Shown here piece after piece: positions 1 to 10,260 of a DNA stretch of 64,000 nucleotides (positions are counted from its first letter, which is position 1; every line of letters starts with the position of its first letter). Under the pieces are notes generated by a model. It searched no databases. It was not told where the DNA came from and worked only from the letters and a program-made list of their open reading frames with translations. The DNA lies in assembly GCF_004798865.1 (NCBI RefSeq), contig NW_025336087.1, positions 54,936,026 to 55,000,025 on the forward strand, written 5' to 3'. Position numbers and translations under genes: made by a program. The DNA is from Varanus komodoensis. Lineage: Eukaryota > Chordata > Lepidosauria > Squamata > Varanidae.

Positions 1-1045
1 TAGATTGAGAAATTGGGTCCTGCAGAATACCCAGGAATATCAAGACTGGAAAATTACCTTTATCCTTTTCTACAGCTCAAAGCCCCTCAACTTCTGCAGG
101 TAAAGAGCCAAACTGGGACAGAAACTGCCCACACTGGCTAGACTGTGCCATCCATATGCAGAGGAAGTATTGAGATAATGCACATAACACTTTTTGTTGG
201 TCTTCAGCCTGCTGGCTGAATCACTTAAATACAGGGCATGAAACAGAGCACCTGCTTGACACAGTAGCCCCTGAAAGAAAAAATCCCGGATCAAAATCTC
301 TGGGTGAACAGGGAGGAGCTGGAAAGTTGACCGAATGTTGCATTTTGCTGTCAATGCGCTCTTGGCACAGTGCCCAGCAACACACATGGTGCTATCAAAG
401 GGTGCATAATGAACTGGACCCAGCTCAAGCAGGATGACATTATTCTTTGAACCACCAACTGGCTGGGAGAAATAATGAACTGAAATTGCTCTAGGACCTT
501 CTTGGCCATAGAGGAGCGCATGAATATGGCGCCAGGACATGGCCAGCCTGGACTTCCAGTTGGGGATGGGAATTCACAGCAGGCCTCATTGCTAGCAGCC
601 AATTCCACCATGCAGCAACCAAGTGTTGACATTTTTCAGTGAGGTTCCTCCTCCTTTCCTCAAACAATGGAAGGCAGAAATCCACCATCAGCTCCCCTCC
701 TCTTCCTCTTCCTCTTCGCTAGTGATCTGAATGATGAGGGTCCAACTGCTCACTTTGGCAGCCAGAAGGAAAGAGTTAGGATTTGCGGGCTGAGCTGGCT
801 TTCAAACTCCTTGACTCTACTCCAGCACTTCACAGGCGTGCAGACCATGGTGTGCCATGATTATTTCCCACCCACAATGCTGTTCTCTGCCCAAGCTGTT
901 CCAGCAGGACAAGTGGGAATGGCTTGGCTGTGAATATTCACTTGAGTCAGAGTTCAGAGGCACTTGATGTTCTCTCATTTGACAAATGACCAGTCCTAGA
1001 GTATGAAGAATGCTCAGGAGGAAATACAATTTATGAAGCTGAATA
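1..1045. other. Unassigned non-coding DNA
   Basis: No gene or repeat family is recognised here. A 156-codon frame lies on the minus strand (70-540), with shorter frames overlapping it in the other frames. It shows no familiar domain, no signal peptide and no motif. A frame of this length is expected a few times by chance in 64 kb on two strands, so I do not call it a gene. Confidence 0.5.
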
Positions 1046-1054
1046 TTTCTTTTC

Positions 1055-1085
<31 letters not shown>

Positions 1086-1113
1086 CTTTTCTTTTCTTTT
1101 CTTTTCTTTTCTT
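1046..1113. repeat. (TTTTC)n microsatellite
   Basis: A pyrimidine-only tract of TTTTC pentamers with one longer T run near its start. The minus strand is all purine (GAAAA), as is common for microsatellites grown from a short A-rich seed. No retroelement tail is recognised beside it. Confidence 0.95.
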
Positions 1114-1189
1114 GGCAAATAAAATTGTTTAACAGCTTACAGCCTCAACCCAAAATCTGCAAGCCAAACTCTCTCATGGTTGGCAGATC

Positions 1190-1250
1190 ACTTAATCCCA
1201 CATCATTGATTTCAGTGAGATTACTCTGAGGCCAAGGATGTAATCAGAAC
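1190..1250. repeat. Probable MITE fragment (AATCCTA family core)
   Basis: The core reads ATTGATTTCAGTGAGATTAC followed by TCTGAGG. This resembles the middle of a short palindromic element (a CCATTGA-type core facing a CTTACTC-type arm) that also occurs near 22.5, 36.8, 47.6 and 57.1 kb. Only the core is recognisable here; the terminal AATCCTA-like ends are not clear. Confidence 0.3.
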
Positions 1251-1789
1251 AAAACCTGTTCTAGAGGCCAAGATGCTCTTTTGTGCTAATCATAATTGAG
1301 CAGGGCTGGGGGTGGGAATGTATTTATAGAAGAATTTTTTAAAGACATGTTCATGACACATAATCACTTTTGTGGCTACAACCACACAAATTGCTGCCTC
1401 TTTTTTGTGGCCATTAATATACTTTTTGCCTAGCACCCATTCACTATCTCTGCCCTCATTAAGATATTTTTTGTTTAAAACTCATAGGGCAAAACATTCC
1501 CTTTTGATCTGTGGCTCTTTCCATAGAAAGTGACTGCAACGCACATTAATATATTTGTCACTGGCTGTTCAAACAGTAACAACAACAAACTAAGCACTAG
1601 ATATTGTTATTTAAGTAGCAATTCTTCTAATTTTCCTTCCCCTGCATAGAAAATGGCACGAAATGTCCTTTCATTTTTCAAGATGCCAGCATGCCTTTAT
1701 CTGAATAAGGAACAAAAGTATTTCTTTGCTTGATTACTATGTAGTCAGCATTCCACATCTGGCACCTTTGAGACATTTTGAACTGCAGC

Positions 1790-1885
1790 TCTGAGGATCC
1801 CTGGCCAGTGGCCATGCTGATGTGAGCTGGTAGGAACTGAAGTCCAAAACACACTGGAGGACACCAGGTTGGGTAAGGCTGCTGT
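1790..1885. mobile_element. hAT-type MITE fragment
   Basis: The segment carries a CCTGGCCAGTGGCCATGCTG stretch, then GGAACTGAAGTCCAAAAC and CTGGAGGACACCAGGTTGGG. This order (name-plate phrases of the type tgggAgTTGTAGTCCAAAAC and catCTGGAGGGCCACAGG) is that of a widespread reptile short DNA transposon whose ends read CAGGGGTGGGGAA. Only one end is readable, so it is a decayed fragment. Similar pieces lie near 17.03 and 23.09 kb. Confidence 0.4.
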
Positions 1886-2000
1886 AAAGCATGAGGCTAA
1901 CAGTAATATATACAGGCCAATCTGTATGTATTATACAGATGGCTGTAAGTCTAACACCCATTTAGCCCTGTCAGAAATCCTGTGTTAGAAGAAAACCTTT

Positions 2001-2020
2001 GTTTTGACAGCTGTCAAAAC
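2001..2020. promoter_or_regulatory. Perfect 20-bp palindrome with TALE-type dimer site
   Basis: GTTTTGACAGCTGTCAAAAC equals its own reverse complement over all 20 bases. The centre TGACAGCTGTCA matches the TGIF/MEIS/PKNOX homodimer consensus and contains the E-box CAGCTG. Confidence 0.45.
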
Positions 2021-2216
2021 GGTGTGCTCCATATATGGGTGATTCTAGTTTTTATATTTTTCAACTTTTCTACAATCTTGGGAAAGGATGAAAAGGTGCA
2101 GGACACTAAAACTGTCTGGTCCAAACAGCAACTAAAAGATTTCGCTATGCAGGGGGTGATGTCCACCCACTTTTGCAAATTAGGATTTTCTTGCAGCTTT
2201 CCTGTTATTTTACAAT

Positions 2217-2230
2217 TTGACAGCTGTCAA
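2217..2230. promoter_or_regulatory. Second 14-bp palindrome, same TALE-type core
   Basis: TTGACAGCTGTCAA is a perfect palindrome with the same 12-bp core as the site at 2005-2016. Two copies of an exact 12-mer so close are unlikely by chance outside a repeat, and the flanks differ, so this is not a simple duplication. Confidence 0.4.
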
Positions 2231-2720
2231 CAGAACACAAAGTATCACATTCACCTATTTGCACCATCTCTTGGAAAATATCCACAGCTTTTCATTTGAA
2301 CCTAGAAGGCTTTTCATTTCAGATCCCTGTAAATGCACAAGTACTTACTTGCAAAAGACTTAAAAATGCACTAATTACAATCTGCAGAAATGGCAGAATT
2401 GAGACAGAGAAACTTATGCATCCATTGCTGCTCACTGGAAAGGAAATGCTGCGGAATTCTTTTGCACTCCAGCAAAACAAAATTGCTAGCATCACACAAC
2501 CTTAATTAAAGAGATGGTTATTATTTTTGTCGGAAGAAGATTTTTCTTATAATTTAGTTGATCAAAACATTATGATACCCCTTCCACTGTGTAACAACAA
2601 ACATCCGTTTGTGTCTGTAATGGCACTGAACCAGTTTGCTTTAAATGACATGTTACGTTTCATGTGGAGCATCCAGCCATGCCTTTTAATTACCTTTCAA
2701 ACATTGCTGGTGTGGGTGAT

Positions 2721-4371
2721 GCTGAAGAGGCAGCAGTAAACAGTGAAGGGTGGTTTCTCCTTTTTGTTCCCAACTGTGCACCTGAAAATCAGTCCCCACA
2801 CAACTAGGTATGCTGGTAAAATGTTCCCACTGGCACCAATGGACATGCCTATTGCTACCATTCATGGCCATGCCAGAGAAGGGAGGATTTTTGTGGGCAC
2901 AGCCACATCTTCATGCACTGGAACCTGGCCTCCAATTGCTCTCCTGTTTGTGATTACTGGAAGAAAACAAGAATGTGAAGCAGTGTATTAGGTATGTGTT
3001 GCTTGACTTTCAGTCTATGTTCCCTGGAGATCCAAAAAATGATGGCTCCACTCACAAAACAGGGCACACCAATTAATGAGACAATGTTTTCAAGGGGAAA
3101 AAAGGCCTTTGCATTTAACAAAGTATTTAACAAAGTTCATGCTTGGCGTCTGTCCAGCCATATTAATTCATCTTAGAAATGTCTAGGAATCTTGAACAAG
3201 GTGCAGAGAATGCTGGAAAGATACTAATGAGTATCAGGAATCGCTTTCTTTGGCAACAATATCTCTGCCTACTTTACACCTACCTGCTCGGAGGACCCTT
3301 GGCAATAAAAAGCACCTTGCTGCTGACTGGCTAACAAGAACCTAGTCCGGCTGGCTGGCTGACTACTCACATTACGGCTGCTGGGAGAACCGGGACCACT
3401 GCATATTTTAATCAGCTGATCTTCTCCAGAGGCAACTGTTGGTTAACTGCCTGCCGAACACCAGCGATGGCTCCTGGTAACTGAACTGTGTTGCTAACTC
3501 AACTGTGGGCTGCATCTGTGTGCTTGGAAGCACTCCGTTCGCCCGGCTGCACAGCGGGAACACAGCAGGTGTGAGGTAAAGGCAATAATAAAGAATTGAA
3601 CAGACCTTAAGTGCTATGATTATGACTGTGGAGCAGTTTTTATTTGCCCTTTCAAAAGTGTGCTTCTTGCTTCAGGAAGTATTGATGGCTACATTCGTCT
3701 CCTATTTTCTTTCCTGGTGATGGGAGAAACAACATGCTGTAAAGAAAAGATCGTCTGGGTTTGGATAAGATAAATCTGTGATGGGGGGAGAGGTTTCCTA
3801 CCTGAGAAGGGGAACGTAAGTGCCAGCAATGCTAAGGGGCAATCCTACAGCTCTGGATATTGTCTAGATGGCTGCAAGAACAGCTGTGTTCTGAGGCTGG
3901 AACTGGGACCCAGACCCTGGAGAACAGCCCCTCCACCCCCACAGCTGGGATGGTTCGTCCCATGCTATCTGTGGCTTCGAAGCCACAAGAGCGACCTTGG
4001 AGGCAGCAGTTGAGTGGCGAAGTGGAAATCCAGCAGTGCTTGCCTCCCCCCCCCCCCCCCCCATGTCTTTTAGATAGTGGAAAGCACTCCTTCCACCGTT
4101 GCATGAGATCTGGGCCCCTGCAAGACCCATTCACCACTTTGCATATTCATTAGCCCTCCAGTGGATGCATGTCACAGGGCCAGCAATGGTTGCTCCACAG
4201 AAACCCGTTGTGTCCTCATAAGCTTGACCATTGCATAGCGGCAAGTAATGTGAAAGATGGCACCAACATGCATTTGTTGGAACAAGCTGATTCTCCAAAT
4301 CTTTGTCAGTCTTTGTAAATCTACCTAAGCTAGGGCTTAGTTTTTTTGAGGCCAAAAAGCTGTAGTTTGGG
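2721..4371. other. Unassigned non-coding DNA
   Basis: No gene or clear repeat. A part around 3300-3630 has CTGGCTGGCTGGCTGACT and an AATAATAAAGAATTGAAC string that looks like a polyadenylation signal, but no structure supports a gene end. A 17-base C run is listed separately. Confidence 0.4.
4046..4062. repeat. Poly-C tract (17 C)
   Basis: An uninterrupted run of 17 cytosines, preceded by TGCCT. It sits in otherwise unassigned DNA. Such runs are prone to length errors in assembly. Confidence 0.95.
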
Positions 4372-4445
4372 AGCATCTATCGATTAGATTTATATCCTGC
4401 ATTTCCACAAAAAATGGGTGCTTGAGGAACTAACAGTAATAAAAA
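4372..4445 (-). mobile_element. L2-type LINE 3' tail, short fragment
   Basis: On the plus strand this reads GATTTATATCCTGCATTTCC then CAAAAAATGGGTGCTTGAGG and AACTAACAG. This is the reverse complement of the usual L2-like LINE end (a gccTtggg...ggcggcatataaat type tail). Only about 70 bases survive. Confidence 0.45.
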
Positions 4446-5089
4446 TGAGAAGAAAACAAAAGGTATTCTACAGATAACATGTAAGAAGAATGTTACAATA
4501 ATTTTGAAATTCCTCTGTTGATGGACCCCTTTCCTTGACTCATTAGTGCTTTACCACCATCGCACGAAGCTGGCTGATCAGGGATCATATGGTGGGCATG
4601 ACATCAGTGAACTGCATAGCCATTCAGAGTTGTCCACATGGTGAATATACTGTCCATCAGGACAGTAGAACATCGAAGTCTTCTTGGGGTGGGGGATCCC
4701 TCTGCATCACCATTGGCCAAGCAATCGATCCAATCCTCACTCACTTCCCATGCTGTGCTGGTAGTTTCATTGATGAAAATGCCGTGCAACAAATTTTGCA
4801 ACCTGGTCAGATGCTAGGAAGTTATATATCACTAATTATTTCACAAAGTGAGGATATATATTCAGTTTGGCATCCTGATGCAGGTGAAATCCAGCCATGC
4901 TACATTATGCCAATAGTCTATGCATTTCACACTGAGCCAAGGACAAAAATCAGCAAAAGAGAAGAAGAATTTGCCTGATTCTGGCTTTGCTTTAACTCTA
5001 CTAGATTACAATAAGGAAGATCAGAAGAGTTTCTGAACACAAACAAATCAATTAATTTTTGGATACTGTTCAGGTATGCCTAGGGTAAT

Positions 5090-5400
5090 TTTGAGGGATG
5101 TATGAATCAGCAAAATTTGACATGCTGAATTTTCCAAATTTGAGTCAAAGCTCATTCCATCTTGGGTCAGTATCACATTGTGAACTTTTTTAGCATGAAA
5201 ATCCATGCATATTTTCCAGCATTTTCTTTCAAATGCACGGATTAATTGTGCACATCTTTTCATGTGATTTTTCAAATGTGTGTATGTTGTATAAAGCTTT
5301 TTCTAAAAATCACTTTGTAAGCTCCAAAATGTATGGACTTTGACTACAGATTCTGTTTGTGCTCTGTCTGGAAAGTTCAAACTTGGTGAATCCTGATCAG
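5090..5400 (+). repeat. AT-rich dispersed repeat, shared with 30380-30620
   Basis: The stretch matches the reverse complement of 30380-30620. Both contain TTTTCATGTGA followed by a T run, then an AAGCT(C/T)CA box, a (T)TTGAC box, TGTTTGTG, a (C)TGTCT-like box and a TTGGT(G/A)AA box in the same order and similar spacing. Divergence is large. I do not recognise the family; an old non-autonomous DNA transposon is the best guess. Confidence 0.45.
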
Positions 5401-6080
5401 AATCAAACTGAAATGAATTTCTCATGCACCCCAAGGAATTCTTCAAATACTGTACATTTCACTTTATTGCTTAAGCTGGAGTGCTTCCCAACCAACCTTT
5501 TATCCCAGGCAGATACATGGGACTGGCTACATTCTTGGCTCTTCCCTTAGCCCTCAACTTTTCTTTTATGGCATTAAACTCTAATCATAGAAGGACGAGC
5601 TTGTAGTGTAGCCAACTTTGCAGCTAACTGCTTTAGAGGTTCCTTTCAGGTTGCTTTTCTAATTAAAAAGTTCAATAAGAAATATGATTACCATGACATA
5701 GATGCATGAAGAAATAATAAATACACCAGTATCCAGAGATAAATGATGAAAATGACAGAAGATTTTTTTTTAAAAAAATAAGCACACTACCATTCTTTCT
5801 TAAAGCCTTCCTGTGCCTGTAGAGCTGTAGCCAAGACGGCACCAAGCAGATACAGCAATAAGGTATCAGAAAACTAAGGATGACCTTGAGTCTTGCAGAT
5901 CACCAAAAACCTTTAGAAGACCCTTAAGGGAAAGAGGAACCCAACACAGCCACATAAGGACCCAAGTGTCCTAATGCAGGCTATTCATGGGTGTGTGGTG
6001 GCAGGGTGGGTGGGGGGGGACTGGTAACTGGCAGGAGGGGGAAAAGAATGGAATGACTGAAAAGGCTGGAGGGACGTAGA
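5401..6080. other. Unassigned non-coding DNA
   Basis: AT-rich, with an A/T block at 5765-5780 and a G-rich string at 6004-6019. Nothing gene-like and no clear repeat. Confidence 0.4.
6004..6019 (+). other. Potential G-quadruplex
   Basis: GGGTGGGTGGGGGGGG offers four G runs of at least three on the plus strand with one-base loops, if the last run of eight G is split. Formation is inferred from sequence only. Confidence 0.45.
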
Positions 6081-7165
6081 GGCCTGTTTCACACAACTTG
6101 ACAGTCAACCATCCACAACAATGTTAGGCTGTGGTCCAAGCCACTGACAATTGGTTGGAAACCATACTACATGACAGGAAACCCTGCAATATGCTTCTGT
6201 ATGGTTTGTTTTACCATGATGGGCTGTTGTGTCATTCAAAGGATGACATGACCCAAAAGTCAAACCAAGAGAGCCACTTGACAAGAGGAGCAAGATCTCC
6301 CTTGGTGCCCTTGTCAAGCAAGAGTGCAGCTGACCCATGTCCCCAAAGTGGCCAAGCGGCACTTGGAGGTGGTTGCCATGTGATGCCTCCGCTCTCCCCC
6401 TCCTCTGACCACTCTTTCAGGCCACCAAGTGCACTGGGGGAGAGCTGCTGGTGCCCAGTGAACAGCAGTTGGAAGGGGTCGTCAGAAGCTTCCTTGGCTA
6501 CCCAGTGTGGCAGAGGACCCTCTGGGCTCTGCTGCTGTGGTTTGCAGGGGCAATCCCCACCGGTGACTGAACAGCTGAGAGCCAGCAGTGCTGATCTGGG
6601 CTCCACTGCTCCATGCGGCCATGGTGAGCCCTTTCAGCTCACAGTAGCTTAGGCCCAAGATCCAGCTGGTTGGCTGGTGAGTGGACAGGCCTGATATAGC
6701 TCCACCAGACCACCACACTGCTGCCATGAGCCAAAAGGCTGCCTCCTCTGGCAGACTGGGGTGGCCAGCCCCGCTGGAAGGAGGACGGCTGTGCATCCGT
6801 GGGGCATGGCAGACATGGCTCCAGTTTACAGCAGCCGGAGCTATTCCTGGTCATCACTGCACAACCAGGGAGCAAGCCCTGTTTGCGCAACAGGCAGAAC
6901 TCACAGTAACAATGACACTTTGGGGTGTCCATTGGAATGCCCAAAGAAATTAAGGAAAAATAGTGGGCAGGCACCCTTCCAAGGTGCCACTGGGCTCCTT
7001 TAAGTGGCAGTTTATGGGGCTCATGCAAGCCTATGGGGGGAATAAGAGGAAGAGAGGGCAGGGAGCAGAAATCCACGCTGAGCCTGGTCATCTGTCAGGC
7101 TCACTCAGGGTGCTTCATGGTTAATGATGGAGCTTTGCACCGAAGGGGTGCTGTTCCATGTGAAT
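6081..7165. mobile_element. GC-rich block, possible old DNA transposon
   Basis: The block is GC-richer than its flanks. It opens with GGCCTGTTTCACACAACTTG and CAGTCAACCATCC, and ends near CTTCATGGTTAATGATGG and CCATGTGAATTTG. Ends of this kind (tTCACAcnAnC beside AACCATGGTTAA-like strings) are typical of a group of reptile hAT-like elements. I could not show matching inverted ends or a target duplication. Overlapping long frames on both strands (for example 6131-6652 plus, 6639-7091 minus) have no known homology and follow from the base composition. Confidence 0.25.
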
Positions 7166-7870
7166 TTGCAGAATTAAAAAAGGACCACCAAATTAAAAAA
7201 ATCGAACAACCATCTCATCATAAGAAAGACTCCAACTAGTCTTTCTCTCCCGCCCCAAAGTTAAACTGGAAGGGAAAACAAAATAATCCAGTGAGGCCTG
7301 TTTATTGGATTTGAAATACTAGCTGACAGTAGTAGGGAAAAAATATGAAAACTAGAGTGGGACACTGGAGTAGAATGGAGTTGGCTGAAACCCTGAACAA
7401 AAGTGCCCCATGCTGCAACATTTTGTTGTAGGGCCCCACTCTCATTTCATTCGTCACAAGATCAGTTTTCTTGAATTTCTAAATGAACTATATTGGCAAT
7501 AGGATGCTTCTGCTAAAGCACAAGTAAACCTTCTTACAATTAATATAGATGTTCAGAAGAACCTGCATGAGCTCATTCTAACATTAAACATCACTTTTAC
7601 CATAACAATGGAACCGTGCAATTTATCCTTTTTTGTTAATCCAGGACTTTAAAGGTCTGTGCTATTTATTTACATCTTCTATACCTACATGAAATCTACA
7701 TTGACAGAAATAATTAAAGCCTGAACCAATGTTCCCAATGTACAGCGAAAATGGCAGAAATGAGATAATGTGTGCTCACTATATCCAGGGGAACAGTAAA
7801 TAATTACCTATTTATTTTTTAGTCTGATTAAACTATATATTTCTTCAGATGAAAAAAGGTGTAGTCAATG
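7166..7870. other. Unassigned AT-rich non-coding DNA
   Basis: No gene or repeat recognised. Contains several TAATTA-like homeodomain sites (for example around 7700-7820), so part of it may be conserved regulatory DNA, but nothing in the sequence proves it. Confidence 0.35.
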
Positions 7871-7938
7871 GGTTATATCTAATGTTAGTCTACCTTAAGT
7901 CTCATTCAAGTCCATGATTAACTCCATTAGATACAACC
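7871..7938. mobile_element. Very short foldback MITE
   Basis: The left end reads GGTTATATCTAATGTTAGTC and the right end, reverse-complemented, GGTTGTATCTAATGGAGTTA. The first 14 bases agree at all but one place, giving inverted ends around a core of some 30 bases. The same end sequence (GGTTGTATCCAAC-like) is familiar from squamate MITEs. No clear target duplication is seen. Confidence 0.5.
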
Positions 7939-9188
7939 AAGTGAACAATTCTTCATTATACATGAGAAGATTCTTAGGATAAGTGGATCTAGGCTAAAGT
8001 CAATATAGAGCTGCAAAAGATACCTGTGTTTCTTTTATGGAATCTAAGTCATATGTGTCTGTGAACCTTCCTACATGAGGCTGTTAACTGCTGCATCTGC
8101 TTTCAGTTTTGTTGCAACATTAAGTTCCAAGCTCTACACAGTTTTTCCTTTCCTGCTTTCCCCTATGCGCTAGGTGGTGCTGTGCTATAGCGGAATACCG
8201 TAAATACACAAGTAGGAAAATACTTTCTCTTTCACTTTCAGAAAGAATGCCACTTTCCCCTCAATCCCCCCTCCCTCATCCCAGGAAATTGTTCTTCAAA
8301 CAGCTGCAAAATGGGAAGGTAGAAATGTTTTCTAAGGAAGTCATAGGCAACTGTGACTAAGGAATCATGAAGGCAGAATAAAGACTTGTGTAGAAAGACA
8401 CTGTAGGATCCAGTGGAATGATGGAGGGAGAGATTTGGGATAAATTTCCCAAGTGATCAGTATGTTTATTTAGCAATGAATGAATGATCCGAACATACGG
8501 AGGCATTTATCTTTAATTATTTATGCTGGCATAATATATGATTACCGGATAAGTATTTATTCTTTCTTTACTCATTAAAGGCATCAGGAAAGCATCCTGA
8601 ACTGCAATTGAAAGCAATGGGAAATGAACATGAATGACAAATAACAAATGATGAACAAACAAAATCATTTTAATAAATGACTTGTGAAATGAAGGAGGTT
8701 TTTAGTAATGAAAACAAATGGAGCAACAAAATAATCAAATAAAAATCTTGCATACCTTGAATTTTTGCATATGAAAATCATGCATACCCTCAGGAGTATA
8801 CAAGGTGACAAATCACAGAACTTGGGTTAAAACTGATTTAGAAATAGTATGTCATTGAGGGAAATCTGAAATCTTCCTGTGCTCCTTGCACAATGCTTGT
8901 TAGCCTGGTCTGGTTAGTGGAACAGTTTTAAATGAAAAGGCACGGGGGTTGGATCCATAGGCTCCACCTACATTGCAGACAGGAAGATATTAAACCACTG
9001 TAAATGGAGATCGTAGGACTGTTGGCATCTGCAGAAACCTCAGTCCCTGCACACTGGAACTGCTTTCCTCTAGCTCCACGTCAGTATGGTGTGTTCTGCT
9101 CTCTGTATAAACACACAGATCCTCCTCCACACCATGAGGGATTTTGGCACAGTAAAGGCCCCTCCTTGCATGGAGAAACCACACATTG
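7939..9188. other. Unassigned non-coding DNA
   Basis: No gene. The part 8455-8660 is listed apart as a candidate conserved element. Around 8160-8210 the string GCGCTAGGTGGTGCTGTGCT is CTCF-motif-like only loosely, and I do not claim a site. Confidence 0.35.
8455..8660. promoter_or_regulatory. Candidate conserved non-coding element
   Basis: A repeat-free AT-rich stretch with TGTTTATTTAGC, TTTAATTATTTATG, GATTACCGGATAAG and CTCATTAAAG, which look like forkhead, homeodomain, PITX/OTX-like (GGATAA, GATTA) and homeodomain sites. This texture is typical of vertebrate enhancers in gene deserts. Conservation cannot be judged from one genome. Confidence 0.2.
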
Positions 9189-9224
9189 ATGTGTGTGTGT
9201 GTGTGTGTGCGCGCGCGCGCATGT
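9189..9224. repeat. (TG)n(CG)n alternating tract, Z-DNA type
   Basis: Thirty-six bases of strict purine-pyrimidine alternation: about nine GT steps followed by six GC steps, then ATGT. A GC-alternating block joined to GT repeats is the classic Z-DNA-forming arrangement. The (CG)6 part is also unusual in a CpG-depleted vertebrate genome. Confidence 0.9.
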
Positions 9225-9889
9225 CACCTGGACACGCAGATTTCGGAGAAGCATTTTGCTGTGGGCAGGATGGCCTCAGCATGGTGGGGATGGGCCCATG
9301 TGAACCTCTCAACCTGGGAACATCTCTCTTTTTCACTCTGCCCTCCAGAAGCGATTGGGCACAATAGCAGTGGCTGGAAACTATCCCAGTATGCATCCAT
9401 GGTGACTGGGAACAGTTGAACTTCCCCATGTTGTCTGAGGGGGTCCAATCAGTTCACGCTTTGTGTAAGTGGATGACAGACATGGACACCATCCGTATCC
9501 TGAGCTAACTCCATTCTAGTCTGAAACAGTGATGACCAGATTTTGATTACATGGACCTTTCTGCAGTTAAGTGAAAATAAGTACATAATAGGAAAACAGA
9601 GCACAGGAGCTGCCTTTTCAATTATCTTGCTGGGTATTTGTTAAATTTTGCATAGTTTCTAGGGCCGTTTTATGGTTCTACTAGATGGTTGTGTATTGAT
9701 GTTAAACAGAAAATGAATTAGGGTTCCCTTTCAATTTCATTCTGTGGCTTTCAGCTAGACTTAATAACACTTACATTTAACATTCAAATCACCAATCCAT
9801 AATAGTTTCTCGTCACAAAGATATTTATGCTACATTACACAATACATAACTTTTTACTAAGGATAAAGCTGAGTAGATCTTGAAGCTCC

Positions 9890-10260
9890 TTCTAATAGCC
9901 TTTCAAAAATATTGCTCCATTAAATCCATTTCCTCTGCCCCATTAATTAACGCTACATTTGTTTTTGCTTGAATTATTTAATAACATCCCCCCTCCCCAA
10001 ACCTAGTAGCCTTGTTGAAAGTGACACTTTATTTTCTGCTTGACTACTTGCCGCGCGAGCCAGAGCAATTTAAGCAAAGGATTTCGGTGTAGCACTCGGC
10101 ACCCAAGAGAATACTAAATGTGTCTCTTTCATTAAGGAATCAAAAGTAAACTGTGGTAATAAACAGGAAAGTAATTTCAGCTGTGCTGATTCAATACTTG
10201 CTGCTGCTGCTGCTGAGCCTTAAGCAATGCCAGGAGTCAAGTGTCAAGATTCATGGAGGC
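9890..10260. promoter_or_regulatory. Candidate conserved non-coding element
   Basis: A repeat-free stretch containing TTAATTAA (9943-9950), GAATTATTTAATAAC, a CpG-bearing GCCGCGCGAGCC, GCAAAGG, GGTAATAAACAGG (forkhead-like) and GTGCTGATTCA (MAF-like), ending in (CTG)5 at 10201-10215. Retained CpGs and dense factor-like sites in an AT-rich background suggest constraint. This is inference; no exon or promoter is seen. Confidence 0.25.

Larger units (their letters stand above)
1990..2720. promoter_or_regulatory. Candidate conserved regulatory segment
   Basis: This stretch has no recognisable repeat. It holds two perfect palindromes with the same core, TGACAGCTGTCA, about 210 bp apart (2005-2016 and 2218-2229), and several AT-rich homeodomain-like sites. 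That core is the dimer site known for the TALE homeodomain factors MEIS, PKNOX and TGIF, and its centre CAGCTG is an E-box. Whether it is conserved or active is inference. Any function would be as a distal enhancer, since no gene is seen nearby. Confidence 0.25.

Noticed and set aside
70-540. 156-codon minus-strand frame
   Set aside because: No known domain, no splice or promoter context, and length is within chance for the window.
3180-3640. Possible solo LTR (AATAAA-like and TATA-like strings)
   Set aside because: No paired end, no target duplication and no internal retroviral part; two motifs alone do not support an LTR.
4589-4978. 129-codon plus-strand frame
   Set aside because: No recognisable homology, and a similar-length frame on the other strand; likely chance.
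6131-7091. Overlapping long frames on both strands (173, 124, 150 codons)
   Set aside because: Explained by GC-rich composition; none resembles a known protein.
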